Shown: positions 54,920 to 64,000 of the stretch, one piece after another
Layout of the letters: each line of letters begins with the position of its first letter
Position numbering within the stretch: position 1 is the first letter of the stretch
Origin: Capra hircus
Taxonomy: Eukaryota; Chordata; Mammalia; Artiodactyla; Bovidae
Assembly (NCBI RefSeq): GCF_001704415.2
Contig: NC_030821.1
Coordinates: 39,043,210 to 39,107,209, forward strand
Length of the DNA: 64,000 bases
Reading direction: 5' to 3'
Program-made: the position numbers and the translations under genes
The notes under the pieces: generated by a model
What the model was told of the DNA's origin: nothing
Database searches by the model: none
What the model saw: only the letters and a program-made list of their open reading frames with translations

Positions 54920-56192
54920 TTGCATTCATCTCTCACGCTAATAAAGTAATGCTTAAAATTTTCCAAGCCAGGCTTCAGCAATACATGAACCACGAACTTC
55001 CAGATCTTCAAGCTGATTTTAGAAAAGGTAGAGGAACCAGAGATCAAATTGCCAACATCTGCTGGATCATGGAAAAAGCAAGAGAGTTCCAGAAAAAACA
55101 TTTATTTCTGCTTTATTGACTATGTCAAAGCCTTTGACTGTGTGGATCACAAGAAACTGTGGAAAATTCTGAAGAGATGGGCATACCAGACCACCTGACC
55201 TGCCTCTTGAGAAACCTGTATGCAGGTCAGGAAGCAACAGTTAGAACTGGATATGGAACAACAGACTGGTTCCAAATAGGAAAAGGAGTGTGTCAAGGCT
55301 GTATATTGTCACCCTGCTTATTTAACTTATATGCAGAGTACATCATGAGAAACACTGGACTGGAGGAAGCACAAGCTGGAATCAAGATTGCCGGGAGAAA
55401 TATCAATAACCTCAGATATGTAGATAATACCACCCTTATGGCAGAAAGTGAAGAAAAAGCTAAAGAGCCTCTTGATGAAAGTGAAAGAGGAGAGTGAAAA
55501 AGTTGGCTTAAAGCTCAACGTTCAGAAAACTAAGACCATGGCATCCAGTCCCATTACTTCATGGGAAATAGATGGGGAAACAGTGGAAACAGCGGCTGAC
55601 TTTATTTTTCTGGGCTCCAAAATCACTGCAGATGGTGATTGCAGCCATGAAATTAAAAGACGCTTACTCCTTGGAAGAAAAGTTATGAGCAAGCTAGACA
55701 GCATATTGAAAAGCAGAGACATAACTTTGCCAACAAAGGTCCGTCTAATCAAGGCTATGGTTTTTCCTGTGGTCATGTATGGATGTGAGAGTTGGACTGG
55801 GAAGAAAGCTGAGGCCTGAAGAATTGATGCTTTTGAACTGTGGTGTTGGTGAATACTCTTGAGAGTCCCTTGGACTGCAAGGAGATCCAACCAGTCCATC
55901 CTAAAGGAGATGGGTGTTTATTGGAAGGACTGATGTTGAAGCTGAAACTCCAATACTTTGGCCACCTGATGCGAAGAGCTGACTCGTTGAAAAAGACTCT
56001 GATGCTGAGAAATATTGAGGGCAGGAGGAGAAGGGGACTACAAAGCATGAGATGGTTGGATGGCATCATCGACTCGATGGACATGGGTTTGGGTGGGTTC
56101 TGGGAGTTGGTGATAGACAGGGAGGCCTGGCATGCTGCGGTTCACGGGGTCTCAAAGGGTTGGACACGACTAGGTGACTGAACTGAACTGAA
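54920..56192 (+). pseudogene. BovB LINE, 5'-truncated copy (C-terminal half of reverse transcriptase to 3' end)
   Basis: Begins in the middle of the reverse transcriptase ('gcattcatctctcacgctaa') and runs to gactgaactgaactgaag. Frames 54889-55119, 55159-55497, 55448-55819 and 55840-56181 are consecutive pieces separated by frameshifts (for example the extra A in the run at 55094-55099). The catalytic motif reads YVDN instead of YADD, so the enzyme would be dead even in frame. It is inserted just downstream of an L2 end. Confidence 0.93.
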
Positions 56193-56702
56193 GAAGTGGA
56201 ACAAAACAGAGACAAACAGACACCTCTCTAACCCCCCTCATTCCCCGACTCAATCATTTATGCAAAAACGTACCAGAGAAGTGGATGTCATGTTTCACTT
56301 CAGTATTTTCCATTCACTATTGTACAATTCTGCCTTAAAAACAGTCTAACTCATACATTCTTCAAGCTTATTTTCTTTCTGGTATGTGCTTAGTGAAGAT
56401 GGAGGGACATTGGTCACCTTTTCCCCATGAAAGACCCTACCCTTATCTGGCCAGTCTGCCCCTCCACTTGTGGCCATGCCACTCTTTGTCTTACTCTTGG
56501 CCCCTGCCTGTTGCCCGGAGCAAAATAACTTTCTCTTCCCTGGGGCCTTGGACCCTTCTGTTCCTTCTCCCTGGTAAGTTCTTGTGGGTCTTGATGGATG
56601 GCTCCTTCTTGTTCTGGTCATAGCCCTGTGTCAGTGCTCAGAGGGGACTTCCTGGATCACATTGGCAAAGACAGCTAGCTGTCCCATTTCCCAACTCCAT
56701 CA
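56193..56702. other. Unique intergenic sequence
   Basis: No gene or repeat recognised. A hairpin-forming quasi-palindrome follows. Confidence 0.45.
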
Positions 56703-56801
56703 CTTTGTATCCTGTGAAAACTCAATGTGGCGATCAAGAGCCAACTCTTGACCACCACATCGGCTCTTAACTGCCACATTGAGTTATCACAGGATACAAA
56801 G
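56703..56801. repeat. 99-bp quasi-palindrome (40-bp arms, 19-bp loop)
   Basis: Arms 56703-56742 and 56762-56801 are reverse complements at 36 of 40 positions, with mismatches at arm positions 16, 30, 31 and 33. The outer 15 bp (ctttgtatcctgtga) are perfect. The loop is 56743-56761. It is not part of any repeat I recognise; a MIR follows at 56830. Confidence 0.95.
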
Positions 56802-56829
56802 GGAGCCAGGAGCCTGTTCTTCAGATCCC

Positions 56830-56998
56830 TGTTTTGACTCTTGTTTAAACACTCTGTGACTCAGTTTCTTCATCTGTATAATGGGAGTATAATTGTAACT
56901 TACATGTTTCTTGTGTTTTACAAATGGTATTTAATAAATACATAAAGTGCTTAAAACAATGTCTGGCACATGCTAAGCACTCAATAAAAATTAACTTT
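56830..56998 (+). repeat. MIR SINE
   Basis: 'ctctgtgactcagtttcttc', 'atctgtataatgggagtata', 'atgtctggcacatgctaagc' and 'actcaataaaaatt' in MIR order. Confidence 0.82.
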
Positions 56999-57118
56999 TT
57001 AAAAAAGACCCTGCACTTCCTCCTAAAAACATTTAGTTCTTAATCCATCTTTACCTTCATCTTCTCTCCAGTTAAGGGATCTCAGCATTTTTTTAAAATT
57101 AATTTTTATTGGCATATA

Positions 57119-57318
57119 ATGGCTCAGTGGTAAAGAATCCATCTGCTAGTGCAGGCGATGAAAGGGACACAGGTTCGATCCCAGGGTTGGGAAGATCTCC
57201 TGGAGAAGGAAATGGCAACCCACTCCAGTATTCTTGCTTGGAAAATCCAATGGACAGAGGAGTGTGGTAGGCTACAGTCCATGGGGTCACAAAGGAGTTG
57301 GACATGATTTAGTGATTA
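57119..57318 (+). repeat. Bov-tA SINE, 5'-truncated
   Basis: Starts at atggctcagtggtaaagaat without the usual head and ends 'gtgattaaacaacaacaaat'. Confidence 0.9.
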
Positions 57319-57377
57319 AACAACAACAAATCTTTGCTTTAGAATGTTGAGTTAGTTTCTTGTTTTCCTGTTAGTTT

Positions 57378-57583
57378 CTGGGCTTCCCTGGTGGCTCAGA
57401 CAGTAAAGAATCCACTTGCAATGCAAGAGATCTGAGTTCGATCCCTAGTCGGGAAGATTCCCTGGAGAAGGGAATGGCTACCCACTCCAACATTCTTGCC
57501 TGGAGAATTCCATGGACTGGGGAGCCTGGTGGGCTACAGGCCATGGGGTCACAGAGTCAGACCTGACTAAGCAACTAACACAG
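57378..57583 (+). repeat. Bov-tA SINE
   Basis: Head gggcttccctggtggctcag; box-B-like gttcgatccctagtcgg; end at gactaagcaactaacacagc. Confidence 0.92.
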
Positions 57584-58364
57584 CATTGAGCAGGGCTCCC
57601 TGCACTATACATGAGATACTCATTTGTTACCTATTTTCCATATAGTAACATATACATGTCAGTCTCAATCTCTCAATTCATTCCACCTTTCCCATCCACC
57701 TTGGTAACCCTCAGTTTGTTCTCTACATCTGTAACTCTATTTATGCTTTGTGAATAAGTTCACCTCCACACTTTTCCTAGATTCCACATATAAGCAATAT
57801 TATATATATTTTTTCTTTCTGACTTGCTTTACTCTGTGTGACATTCTCTCGGTCCATCCACATGTCTGCAAATGGCCCTATTTTGAACCCTTTTATGGCT
57901 GAGTAATATTTCATTGTATATATATATACACACACACACCACGCCTTCTTTATCCATTCCTCCACTGATGGTCATTTCCATTGCTTCCCTGTCCTGACTA
58001 TTATAAACAGTGCTTCGGTGAACATCAGGGTGCATGCATCCTTTCAAATTATGGTTTTCTCCAGATATATGCTTAGGAGTGGGATTGCTGGGTCATATGG
58101 TGACTCTAGTTTTAGTTTCTCAAGGAACCTCTACCCCATTCTCTGTAGTAGCTGTACCAATTTACATTTTTAACAACAGTGTAGGAAGGTGCCCTTTTCT
58201 CTGCAAGGGATCTCAGCAGTTTTGATCTTGCCAGCTTTTTGTCCAACTTTTTGGGGTGGGGGTGGAGGTACACCACTTCTGTTAATAGAAATGAATAAAA
58301 AGAAATTCTATTATGTGAACAGACTACATCCATTCAGGATTCACTAAAGAACAACACAGATGCA

Positions 58365-60511
58365 ATGTTTAGACTAAATGTGATAAAGTTAAAGGAACTA
58401 AACAAATTCAGACTGAAATTGAAGAAAACAGGGAAAACCACTAGACCATTCAGGTATGACCTCAATCAAATCCCTTATGATTACACAGTGGAAGTGAGAA
58501 ATAGATTTAAGGGCCTAGATCTGATAGATAGAGTGCCTGATGAACTATGGAATGAGGTTTGTGACATTGTACAGGAGACAGGGATCAAGACCATCCCCAT
58601 GGAAAAGAAATGCAAAAAAGCAAAATGGCTGTCTGGGGAGGCCTTACAAATAGCTGTGAAAAGAAGAGAAGCGAAAAGCAAAGGAGAAAAGGAAAGATAC
58701 AAGCATCTGAATGCAGAGTTCCAAAGAATAGCAAGAAGAGATAAGAAAGCCTTCTTCAGCGATCAATGCAAAGAAATAGAGGAAAACAACAGAATGGGAA
58801 TGACTAGAGATCTCTTCAAGAAAATTAGAGATACCAAGGGAACATTTCATGCAAAGATGGGTTCGATAAAGGACAGAAATGGTATGGACCTAACAGAAGC
58901 AGAAGATATTAAGATGAGATGGCAAGAATACACAGAAGAACTGTACAAAAAGGATCTTCACGACCTGGATAATCACGATGGTGTGATCACTCATCTAGAG
59001 CCAGACATCCTGGAATGTGAAGTCAAGTGGGCCTTAGAAAGCATCACTATGAACAAAGCTAGTGGAGGTGATGGAATTCCAGTGGAGCTATTTCAACTCC
59101 TGAAAGATGATGCTGTGAAAGTGCTGCACTCAATATGCCAGCAACTTTGGAAAACTCAGCAGTGGTCACAGGACTGGAAAAGGTCTGTTTTCATTCCAAT
59201 CCCAAAGAAAGGCAATGCCAAAGAATGCTCAAACTACCACACAATTGCACTCATCTCACACACTAGGAAAGTAATGCTCAAAATTCTCCAAGCCAGGCTT
59301 CAGCAATACGTGAACCATGAACTCCCAGATGTTCAAGCTGGTTTTAGAAAAGGCAGAGGAACCAGAGGTCAAATTGGCAACATCCGCTGGATCATGGAAA
59401 AAGCAAGAGAGTTCCAGAAAAACATCTATTTCTGCTTTATTGACTATGCCAAAGCCTTTGACTGTGTGGATCACAATAAACTGTGGAAAATTCTGCAAGA
59501 GATGGGCATACCAGACCACCTGACCTGCCTCTTGAGAAACCTGTATGCAGGTCAGGAAGCAAAAGTTAGAACTGGACATGGAACAACAGACTGGTTCCAA
59601 ATAGGAAAAGGAGTGTGTCAAGGCTGTATATTGTCACCCTGCTTATTTAACTTATATGCAGAGTACATCATGAGAAACACTGGACTGGAAGAAACACAAG
59701 CTGGAATCAAGATTGCCGGGAGTAATATCAATAACCTCAGATATGCAGATGACACCACCCTTATGGCAGAAAGTGAAGAGGAACTAAAAAGCCTCTTGAT
59801 GAAAGTCAAAGAAGAGAGTGAAAAAGTTGGCTTAAAGCTCAATATTCAGAAAATGAAGATCATGGCATCCGGTCCCATCACTTCATGGGAAATAGATGGA
59901 GAAACAGTGGAAACAGTGTCAGACTTTTTTGGGGGGGCTCCAAAATCACTGCAGATGGTGACTGCAGCCATGAAATTAAAATATGCTTACTCCTAGGAAG
60001 AAAAGTTATGACCAACCTAGATAGCATATTCAAAAGCAGAGACATTACTTTGCCGACTAAGGTCTGTCTAGTCAAGGCTATGGTTTTTCCTGTGGTCATG
60101 TATGGATGTGAGAGTTGGACTGTGAAGAAAGCTGAGCGCCGAAAAATTGATGCTTTTAAACTGTGGTGTTGGAGAAGGCTCTTGACAGTCCCTTGGACTG
60201 CAAGGAGATCCAACCAATCCATTCTAAAGGAGATCAACCATGGGATTTCTTTGGAAGGAATGATGCTAAAGCTGAAACTCCAGTACTTTGGCCACCTCAT
60301 GTGAAGAGTTGACTCATTGGAGAAGACTCTGATGCTGGGAGGGATTGGGGGCAGGAGGAGAAGGGGACGACTGAGGCTGAGGTGGCTGGATGGCATCATT
60401 GACTCGATGGATGCGACTCTGAGTGAACTCCGGGAGGTGGTGATGGACAGGGAGGCCTGGGGTGCTGCGATTCATGGTGTCGCAAAGAGTCAGACAGGAC
60501 TGAGCGACTGA
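58365..60511 (+). pseudogene. BovB reverse transcriptase, nearly intact ORF
   Basis: An uninterrupted 543-codon frame (58365-59996) includes about 11 non-BovB codons at its start. It then covers the KTTRPFRYDLNQIP linker, the fingers and palm of the reverse transcriptase, the GGDGIPVELF block, AGFRKGRGTRG, motif A (FIDYAKAFDCVDH), GVCQGCILSP and the catalytic RYADDTTL. A change in the T/G run near 59929-59937 shifts the frame. The C-terminal region continues in frame 59885-60304, is stopped by TGA at 60302-60304 (where copies elsewhere have CGA) and continues at 60317-60511. The endonuclease domain is missing, so it cannot be autonomous. Confidence 0.93.
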
Positions 60512-60538
60512 ACTGAACTGAACTGAACTGAACTGAAA
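58398..60538 (+). mobile_element. BovB LINE, 5'-truncated copy with long open frame
   Basis: Starts near 58398 (acaaattcagactgaaattg), after the endonuclease region, and runs to a terminal array of ACTGA units (60507-60538). It is the best preserved BovB in the window. No clear target-site duplication is visible at its ends. Confidence 0.95.
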
Positions 60539-60699
60539 CTATCAGAGTCTGGGGTAAGTTGGGGGCTGGAAAAATAATAGGTAAACTATTTTACTCATAT
60601 TTTGAGTATGTAAAGAGTGAGTTTTATGAAAGTGGGGGGCTGGTGGTTCTCAGGTGGAGACCCACATACTCACTTGGGCAGAGACAAGGTAGGGTTGTG
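60539..60699. other. Short unique sequence
   Basis: Nothing recognised. Confidence 0.4.
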
Positions 60700-60850
60700 A
60701 TGGTTGTGATCCCTCATCTCGAGCTACGAGGAGGAAACGGGGCTCCTCTTGATGTGGGCGGGACCCTTGTTCTTCCTCTCGAGTGGAGACAGTATGTCGG
60801 GGACTTCTTGAAGGCGACCTTCACCCTTAACCTTGATTCTGATTCTGACC
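60700..60850. repeat. Possible ruminant centromeric satellite relic
   Basis: Two CTCGAG-centred blocks about 62 bp apart (60718 and 60778) align internally ('aaacggggctcctcttgatg' against 'atgtcggggacttcttgaag'). This fits the 31-bp-type internal period known for ruminant satellite I DNA. The assignment is by recollection of that satellite's style and needs a search. Confidence 0.4.
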
Positions 60851-61769
60851 ATCAAATAGCAATGGTTGCTATAAACCAATGAATGCTGCAAGGATTTTGG
60901 GTGTAGTTTTCCTGCTGAGAGCACAGAAGCAGTAAACATCACACTCTTAAGAATCAAAACCCACTTGGGTCCAGATATCTCCATCAGGGTTTTATAGGAA
61001 GTCAAATTATCCCTGCCATATTCAACAACAGCCCCAGAACTGATCCCATCCCAGCTTACATAAGAAGACGGATAGGGCATAAGAAAGAAAATGATTGCCT
61101 TTGTGAGGACCTAGCCTAGTGAGCCTTTTCTCTCCCCTCCCTGTGAATGTAGGTGAGATGAAAGGTTTCATGAGGGATTGCAGTGGCTAAATAAGGCTAC
61201 AGGATTCACAGAAAGTGGGCTTGGGGCTTGGGCCACTGTCTGGGCTGAAGGTAGATAGACATACCTCCTTCTGCATGGTGTGTGGTTCTTGAAAATGGAG
61301 GGGAGTAGGGTGAAGCGGAACATCGATCCCTAAATGCCATACACATCATCTATTTGGAGGAATCACTCTGGCATCAGATAGAACCAGAAAGAGAATATGG
61401 GTACCTGCCCCTCCCCCTGATCTGTATGAGGAGATGTCTTCTCTCAACACCAGAGCAGTCAACCTTGGGAATGTAAGGGGTGGAGGAATTCTAAGAATGA
61501 GTACCTTCCTGGAACATGAACCCCCATTCCCACCTTCCAAGGTGCTGGAGGAGGAAGCGGAGCTGAAGGGCAGACAGTGCCTTGTTTGCTTCCAGAAGCC
61601 CCACCCCCCGCTTTCCCACATTTGAGCTGATGATGGGAGCTGAATGGGGATGAGTTTCAAATGGGAAAGGAGACTGGCATTTTAAAGTGAACTGAACTTC
61701 ATGTATGGAAAGAGACCAGAAAGTTCTTTGCCCTGTCCACTATATAATTAAGAGAAAGCAAAAGGAAGA
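60851..61769. other. Unique intergenic sequence
   Basis: No gene or clear repeat. The 104- and 118-residue frames on the minus strand have no recognisable domain. Confidence 0.45.
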
Positions 61770-62135
61770 GAAAGCAACCTAAATGCCCATCAACAGAGGA
61801 ATAAGGATGACGTGGTACAGATAGCCAATGGTAAGAGTCATACAAACTTATGATCACCAAAGGGAAAAGTTTAGAGGGATAAATTAGAAATTTGGGAATG
61901 ACATATACACACTACTAGATGTAAAACAGATAAACAACGAGGACCTACTGTATAGCACAGGGAACTATACTCAGCATTCTATAATAATCCATATGGGAAA
62001 AGAATCTGAAACAGAATGGGTATATATATATGTAACTGAACCACTTGGCTGCACACCTGAAATTCACACAACATTGTACATCAACTATATAATATAAAAT
62101 AAAAATTAAAAATTAGTTATTATTCTCCAACAAAA
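61770..62135 (+). repeat. L1 LINE 3' end
   Basis: 'taaatgcccatcaacagagg', 'aacaacgaggacctactgta', 'tagcacagggaactatactc', 'gtaactgaaccacttggctg' and 'acattgtacatcaactatat' are the canonical artiodactyl L1 3' end. Confidence 0.9.
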
Positions 62136-62377
62136 GAGGGAAAGCAGAAGGAGATTTGCCAGGATATGGTTGATGGCAGTATAAAAAAAATGATTTCTTA
62201 GTTGTTCCTTGCTCAGTGGAGAAGCACACATGTAGTCAAAGGAATGAGACCCCAGGCAATGGAAGGAGCTTATGCACAGGTTGGCCATAGCTGGTGCTCT
62301 GAGGGAGCAGTGAAGTGTTTTCACTTCAGGAAGAGATTCTAGGAGAATGGATCTTTTTAAAGAGATGATGGATACTA
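62136..62377. other. Short unique sequence
   Basis: Nothing recognised. Confidence 0.4.
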
Positions 62378-62388
62378 TAAACTAGTGA

Positions 62389-62581
62389 AAGTCAAAGTCA
62401 CTCAATCGTACCCAACTCTTTGCAACCCCACGGACTATACAGTCCATGGAGTTCTCCAGGCCAGAATACTGGAGTGGGTAGCTGTTTCCTTCTCCAGGGC
62501 ATCTTCCTAACCCAGGGACTGTATCCAAGTCTCCCCTATTGCAGGCAGATTCTTTACCAGCGGAGCTACCAGGGAAGCCCG
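62389..62581 (-). repeat. Bov-tA SINE with 11-bp target-site duplication
   Basis: Perfect taaactagtga repeats lie at 62378-62388 and 62582-62592. The minus-strand head is gggcttccctggtagctccg. Confidence 0.95.
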
Positions 62582-62592
62582 TAAACTAGTGA

Positions 62593-62929
62593 GTTTAATG
62601 TTATTGCAGGGCAAAATTTTAAGAGAAATGATTAACACGGTTATTCAAAGCACTTCTTGAAAGGAAAAGCATCGGCTCTTGTTCTCTCTTGGTGATTTAA
62701 GAGCTCACAATGAATGAAGCATGACTTCCGCATCCCCATTCTTTTTGAAAAGGCTTAGGCTGCTGGTCCATGTGGGCTGGGGGTTTACTGCAGAATCATT
62801 TATCTACACTGTGGCAGAATCATTTATCCGTACAAGTGTTCCCCCATCTCCTGAACAGCATGAGAAGTGTGAGCTGGATGACGCAACAGTTAGAAGGCAC
62901 AGGAACTGGTCGAAGAGAACAATTCTTTA
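62593..62929. other. Unique sequence with a short direct repeat
   Basis: 'cagaatcatttatc' occurs twice in close succession (about 62791 and 62815). No gene is supported. Confidence 0.45.
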
Positions 62930-63120
62930 TTTAGTGCTGGCAATATGCCAGGCTCTGAACTAGGGGCTTTTCATACATCAGTATTTTTAGACTGATTACT
63001 CTGCAAGGCCAGCCTTATTATCTCTGTATACAGATGAGCAAAGTGAGATTTTGCAAGATGAAATCTCTTGTCCAAAGTCATCCAATTATTAAGCAGCGCA
63101 GCTGGGATTTCAGATCGGAA
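62930..63120 (-). repeat. MIR SINE
   Basis: 'ttagtgctggcaatatgcca', 'tacagatgagcaaagtgaga', 'ccaaagtcatccaattatta' and 'agctgggatttcagatc' in reverse MIR order. Confidence 0.8.
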
Positions 63121-63920
63121 GTCCATTATTTTTGAAACATACAAACTCAATGTATCAATTGATTGATTTCAGTTTTGTAGGGGTTCTCCTGTGATACTTT
63201 CTATTGACTTCAGAAGTCTGAAAGTGGAATAGACTCTTTGAGAGAAGATGAGCTCCCTGGCACAGAGGACAATGAAGCAGAAGCTAATTGCCTGGATGCT
63301 GTAAAAGAGCTTCAAGCAGGAAATAGACCAGGGTTTTTAATACTTTCCAAGCGGGACAGTGGTATGGATACAGGTGTTTTGTAAGCATCAATCTCCAAAT
63401 ACTAAAACATCACATGTATACAATTCTTGACTTATGAGTTCAATCTTCTCCCCTCTATGCTCATTGTGGGCTTTCTCCAACTTTATGAAAGAAAGCCATA
63501 CTCCTCACTCACCTCAAATCTGTGGACACAGAAACTTACAAGACACCAAAGGGACGACTTTCCAACTTGGTTTCTGAGAAGTCTCCCTTCGTGATAATTC
63601 AGGAGCTATAAAGTCACCGCTGGCTTTCTGTGTCTACCTGTCTTACACATATTTTTGGTTATAGGTGAAACATAGACTATAAAATAGGGTGTTTTGGTTC
63701 CTGTTCACATGACCTGAATTTAGAAATATTGAAGGGATGGTGAGAATGATTCCAGTGAATGATATAATGACCTTGCCTCAAAATACTGTCCAAGACTGAG
63801 CCCCTCTCCAAAGAGTGGGGTAAATGCAAGGCATTGGCAAGAAAGTGTGCTAAAATGGCTTTCTTTTCCTTTTAGCATCGTGAAATCTAAGTAGTCCTTT
63901 TCATCCCTTTTCATCCCTCG
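63121..63920. other. Unique intergenic sequence
   Basis: No gene or clear repeat. Confidence 0.45.
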
Positions 63921-64000
63921 TTGTTGTTCTTCAGTCCCTAAGTCGTGTCCAACTCTTTGATACCCAATGGACAGCAGCACTACAGGCTTCCCTGTTCTTC
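63921..64000 (-). mobile_element. BovB or Bov-tA 3' end, cut by the window edge
   Basis: The + strand reads ttgttgttcttcagtcccta, then 'gtgtccaactctttgatacc' and 'atggacagcagcactacagg'. The form resembles the reverse BovB end at 24915; the rest lies beyond the window. Confidence 0.7.

Larger units (their letters stand above)
57090..58212 (-). repeat. L1 LINE 3' end, interrupted by two SINEs
   Basis: Pieces at 57090-57118, 57319-57377 and 57584-58212 read as the reverse complement of an artiodactyl L1 3' region: 'agggctccctgcactataca', 'tccatccacatgtctgcaaa', 'gctgagtaatatttcattgt', 'gattgctgggtcatatggtg'. The (TA)n(CA)n run at 57917-57938 lies inside it. Confidence 0.87.

Noticed and set aside
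58365..59996. Retron, group II intron or other defence-type reverse transcriptase
   Set aside because: The ORF is the RTE-type BovB RT, repeated in several copies in this window with BovB 3' ends and ACTGA tails. The context is mammalian.

Overview
This is vertebrate nuclear DNA from a ruminant, most likely a bovid (cattle, sheep, goat or a relative). The evidence is the dense mixture of BovB (RTE-class) LINEs, Bov-tA and BOV-A2 SINEs and cetartiodactyl tRNA-derived (CHR-type) SINEs, laid over older mammalian repeats (MIR, L2, L1M, MLT1 LTRs, MER5-like hAT elements and a Tigger element). The species and assembly cannot be decided from the sequence alone.

The only protein-coding gene I can support is HEY1, a Notch-responsive bHLH-Orange repressor. 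It lies on the + strand: five coding exons between 45846 and 48336, all with GT-AG introns, encode 304 residues that end in YRPW followed by TEIGAF. The gene sits in a GC-rich, CpG-rich island (about 44830-46090). The island holds two full RBPJ consensus sites on opposite strands, four CCAAT boxes, GC boxes and G-quadruplex-capable tracts on both strands. The 3'UTR runs to a polyadenylation signal at 49476-49481. The alternative in-frame donor 12 nt downstream of exon 3 is preserved.

Layout: 1-19.9 kb is intergenic and carries scattered SINEs, MIR, L2 and one BovB with a twin-priming inversion (14.5-16.0 kb). 19.9-20.6 kb is a second CpG island with a perfect palindromic NRF1 site, probably the promoter of a transcript I cannot identify. 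20.6-27.5 kb holds an L1 carrying a tandem BOV-A2 pair and a cluster of MER5-like elements. 27.5-30.4 kb is one BovB nested inside another. 32.1-35.2 kb is a fossil Tigger transposon carrying three SINEs, abutted by a near-complete BovB (35.2-39.0 kb). 39-44.8 kb is the HEY1 5' flank and 45-49.5 kb is HEY1. 49.5-64 kb is downstream intergenic DNA with two + strand BovB copies (54.9-56.2 and 58.4-60.5 kb), a 99-bp quasi-palindrome at 56.7 kb and a satellite-like relic near 60.7 kb.

I found no bacterial, phage, CRISPR or new protein-coding system. The long reverse-transcriptase reading frames are BovB. The most informative observations are structural: nested and inverted BovB insertions, a SINE duplication that shares its target-site duplications, the isolated hairpin, and the HEY1 promoter and splice-site architecture.
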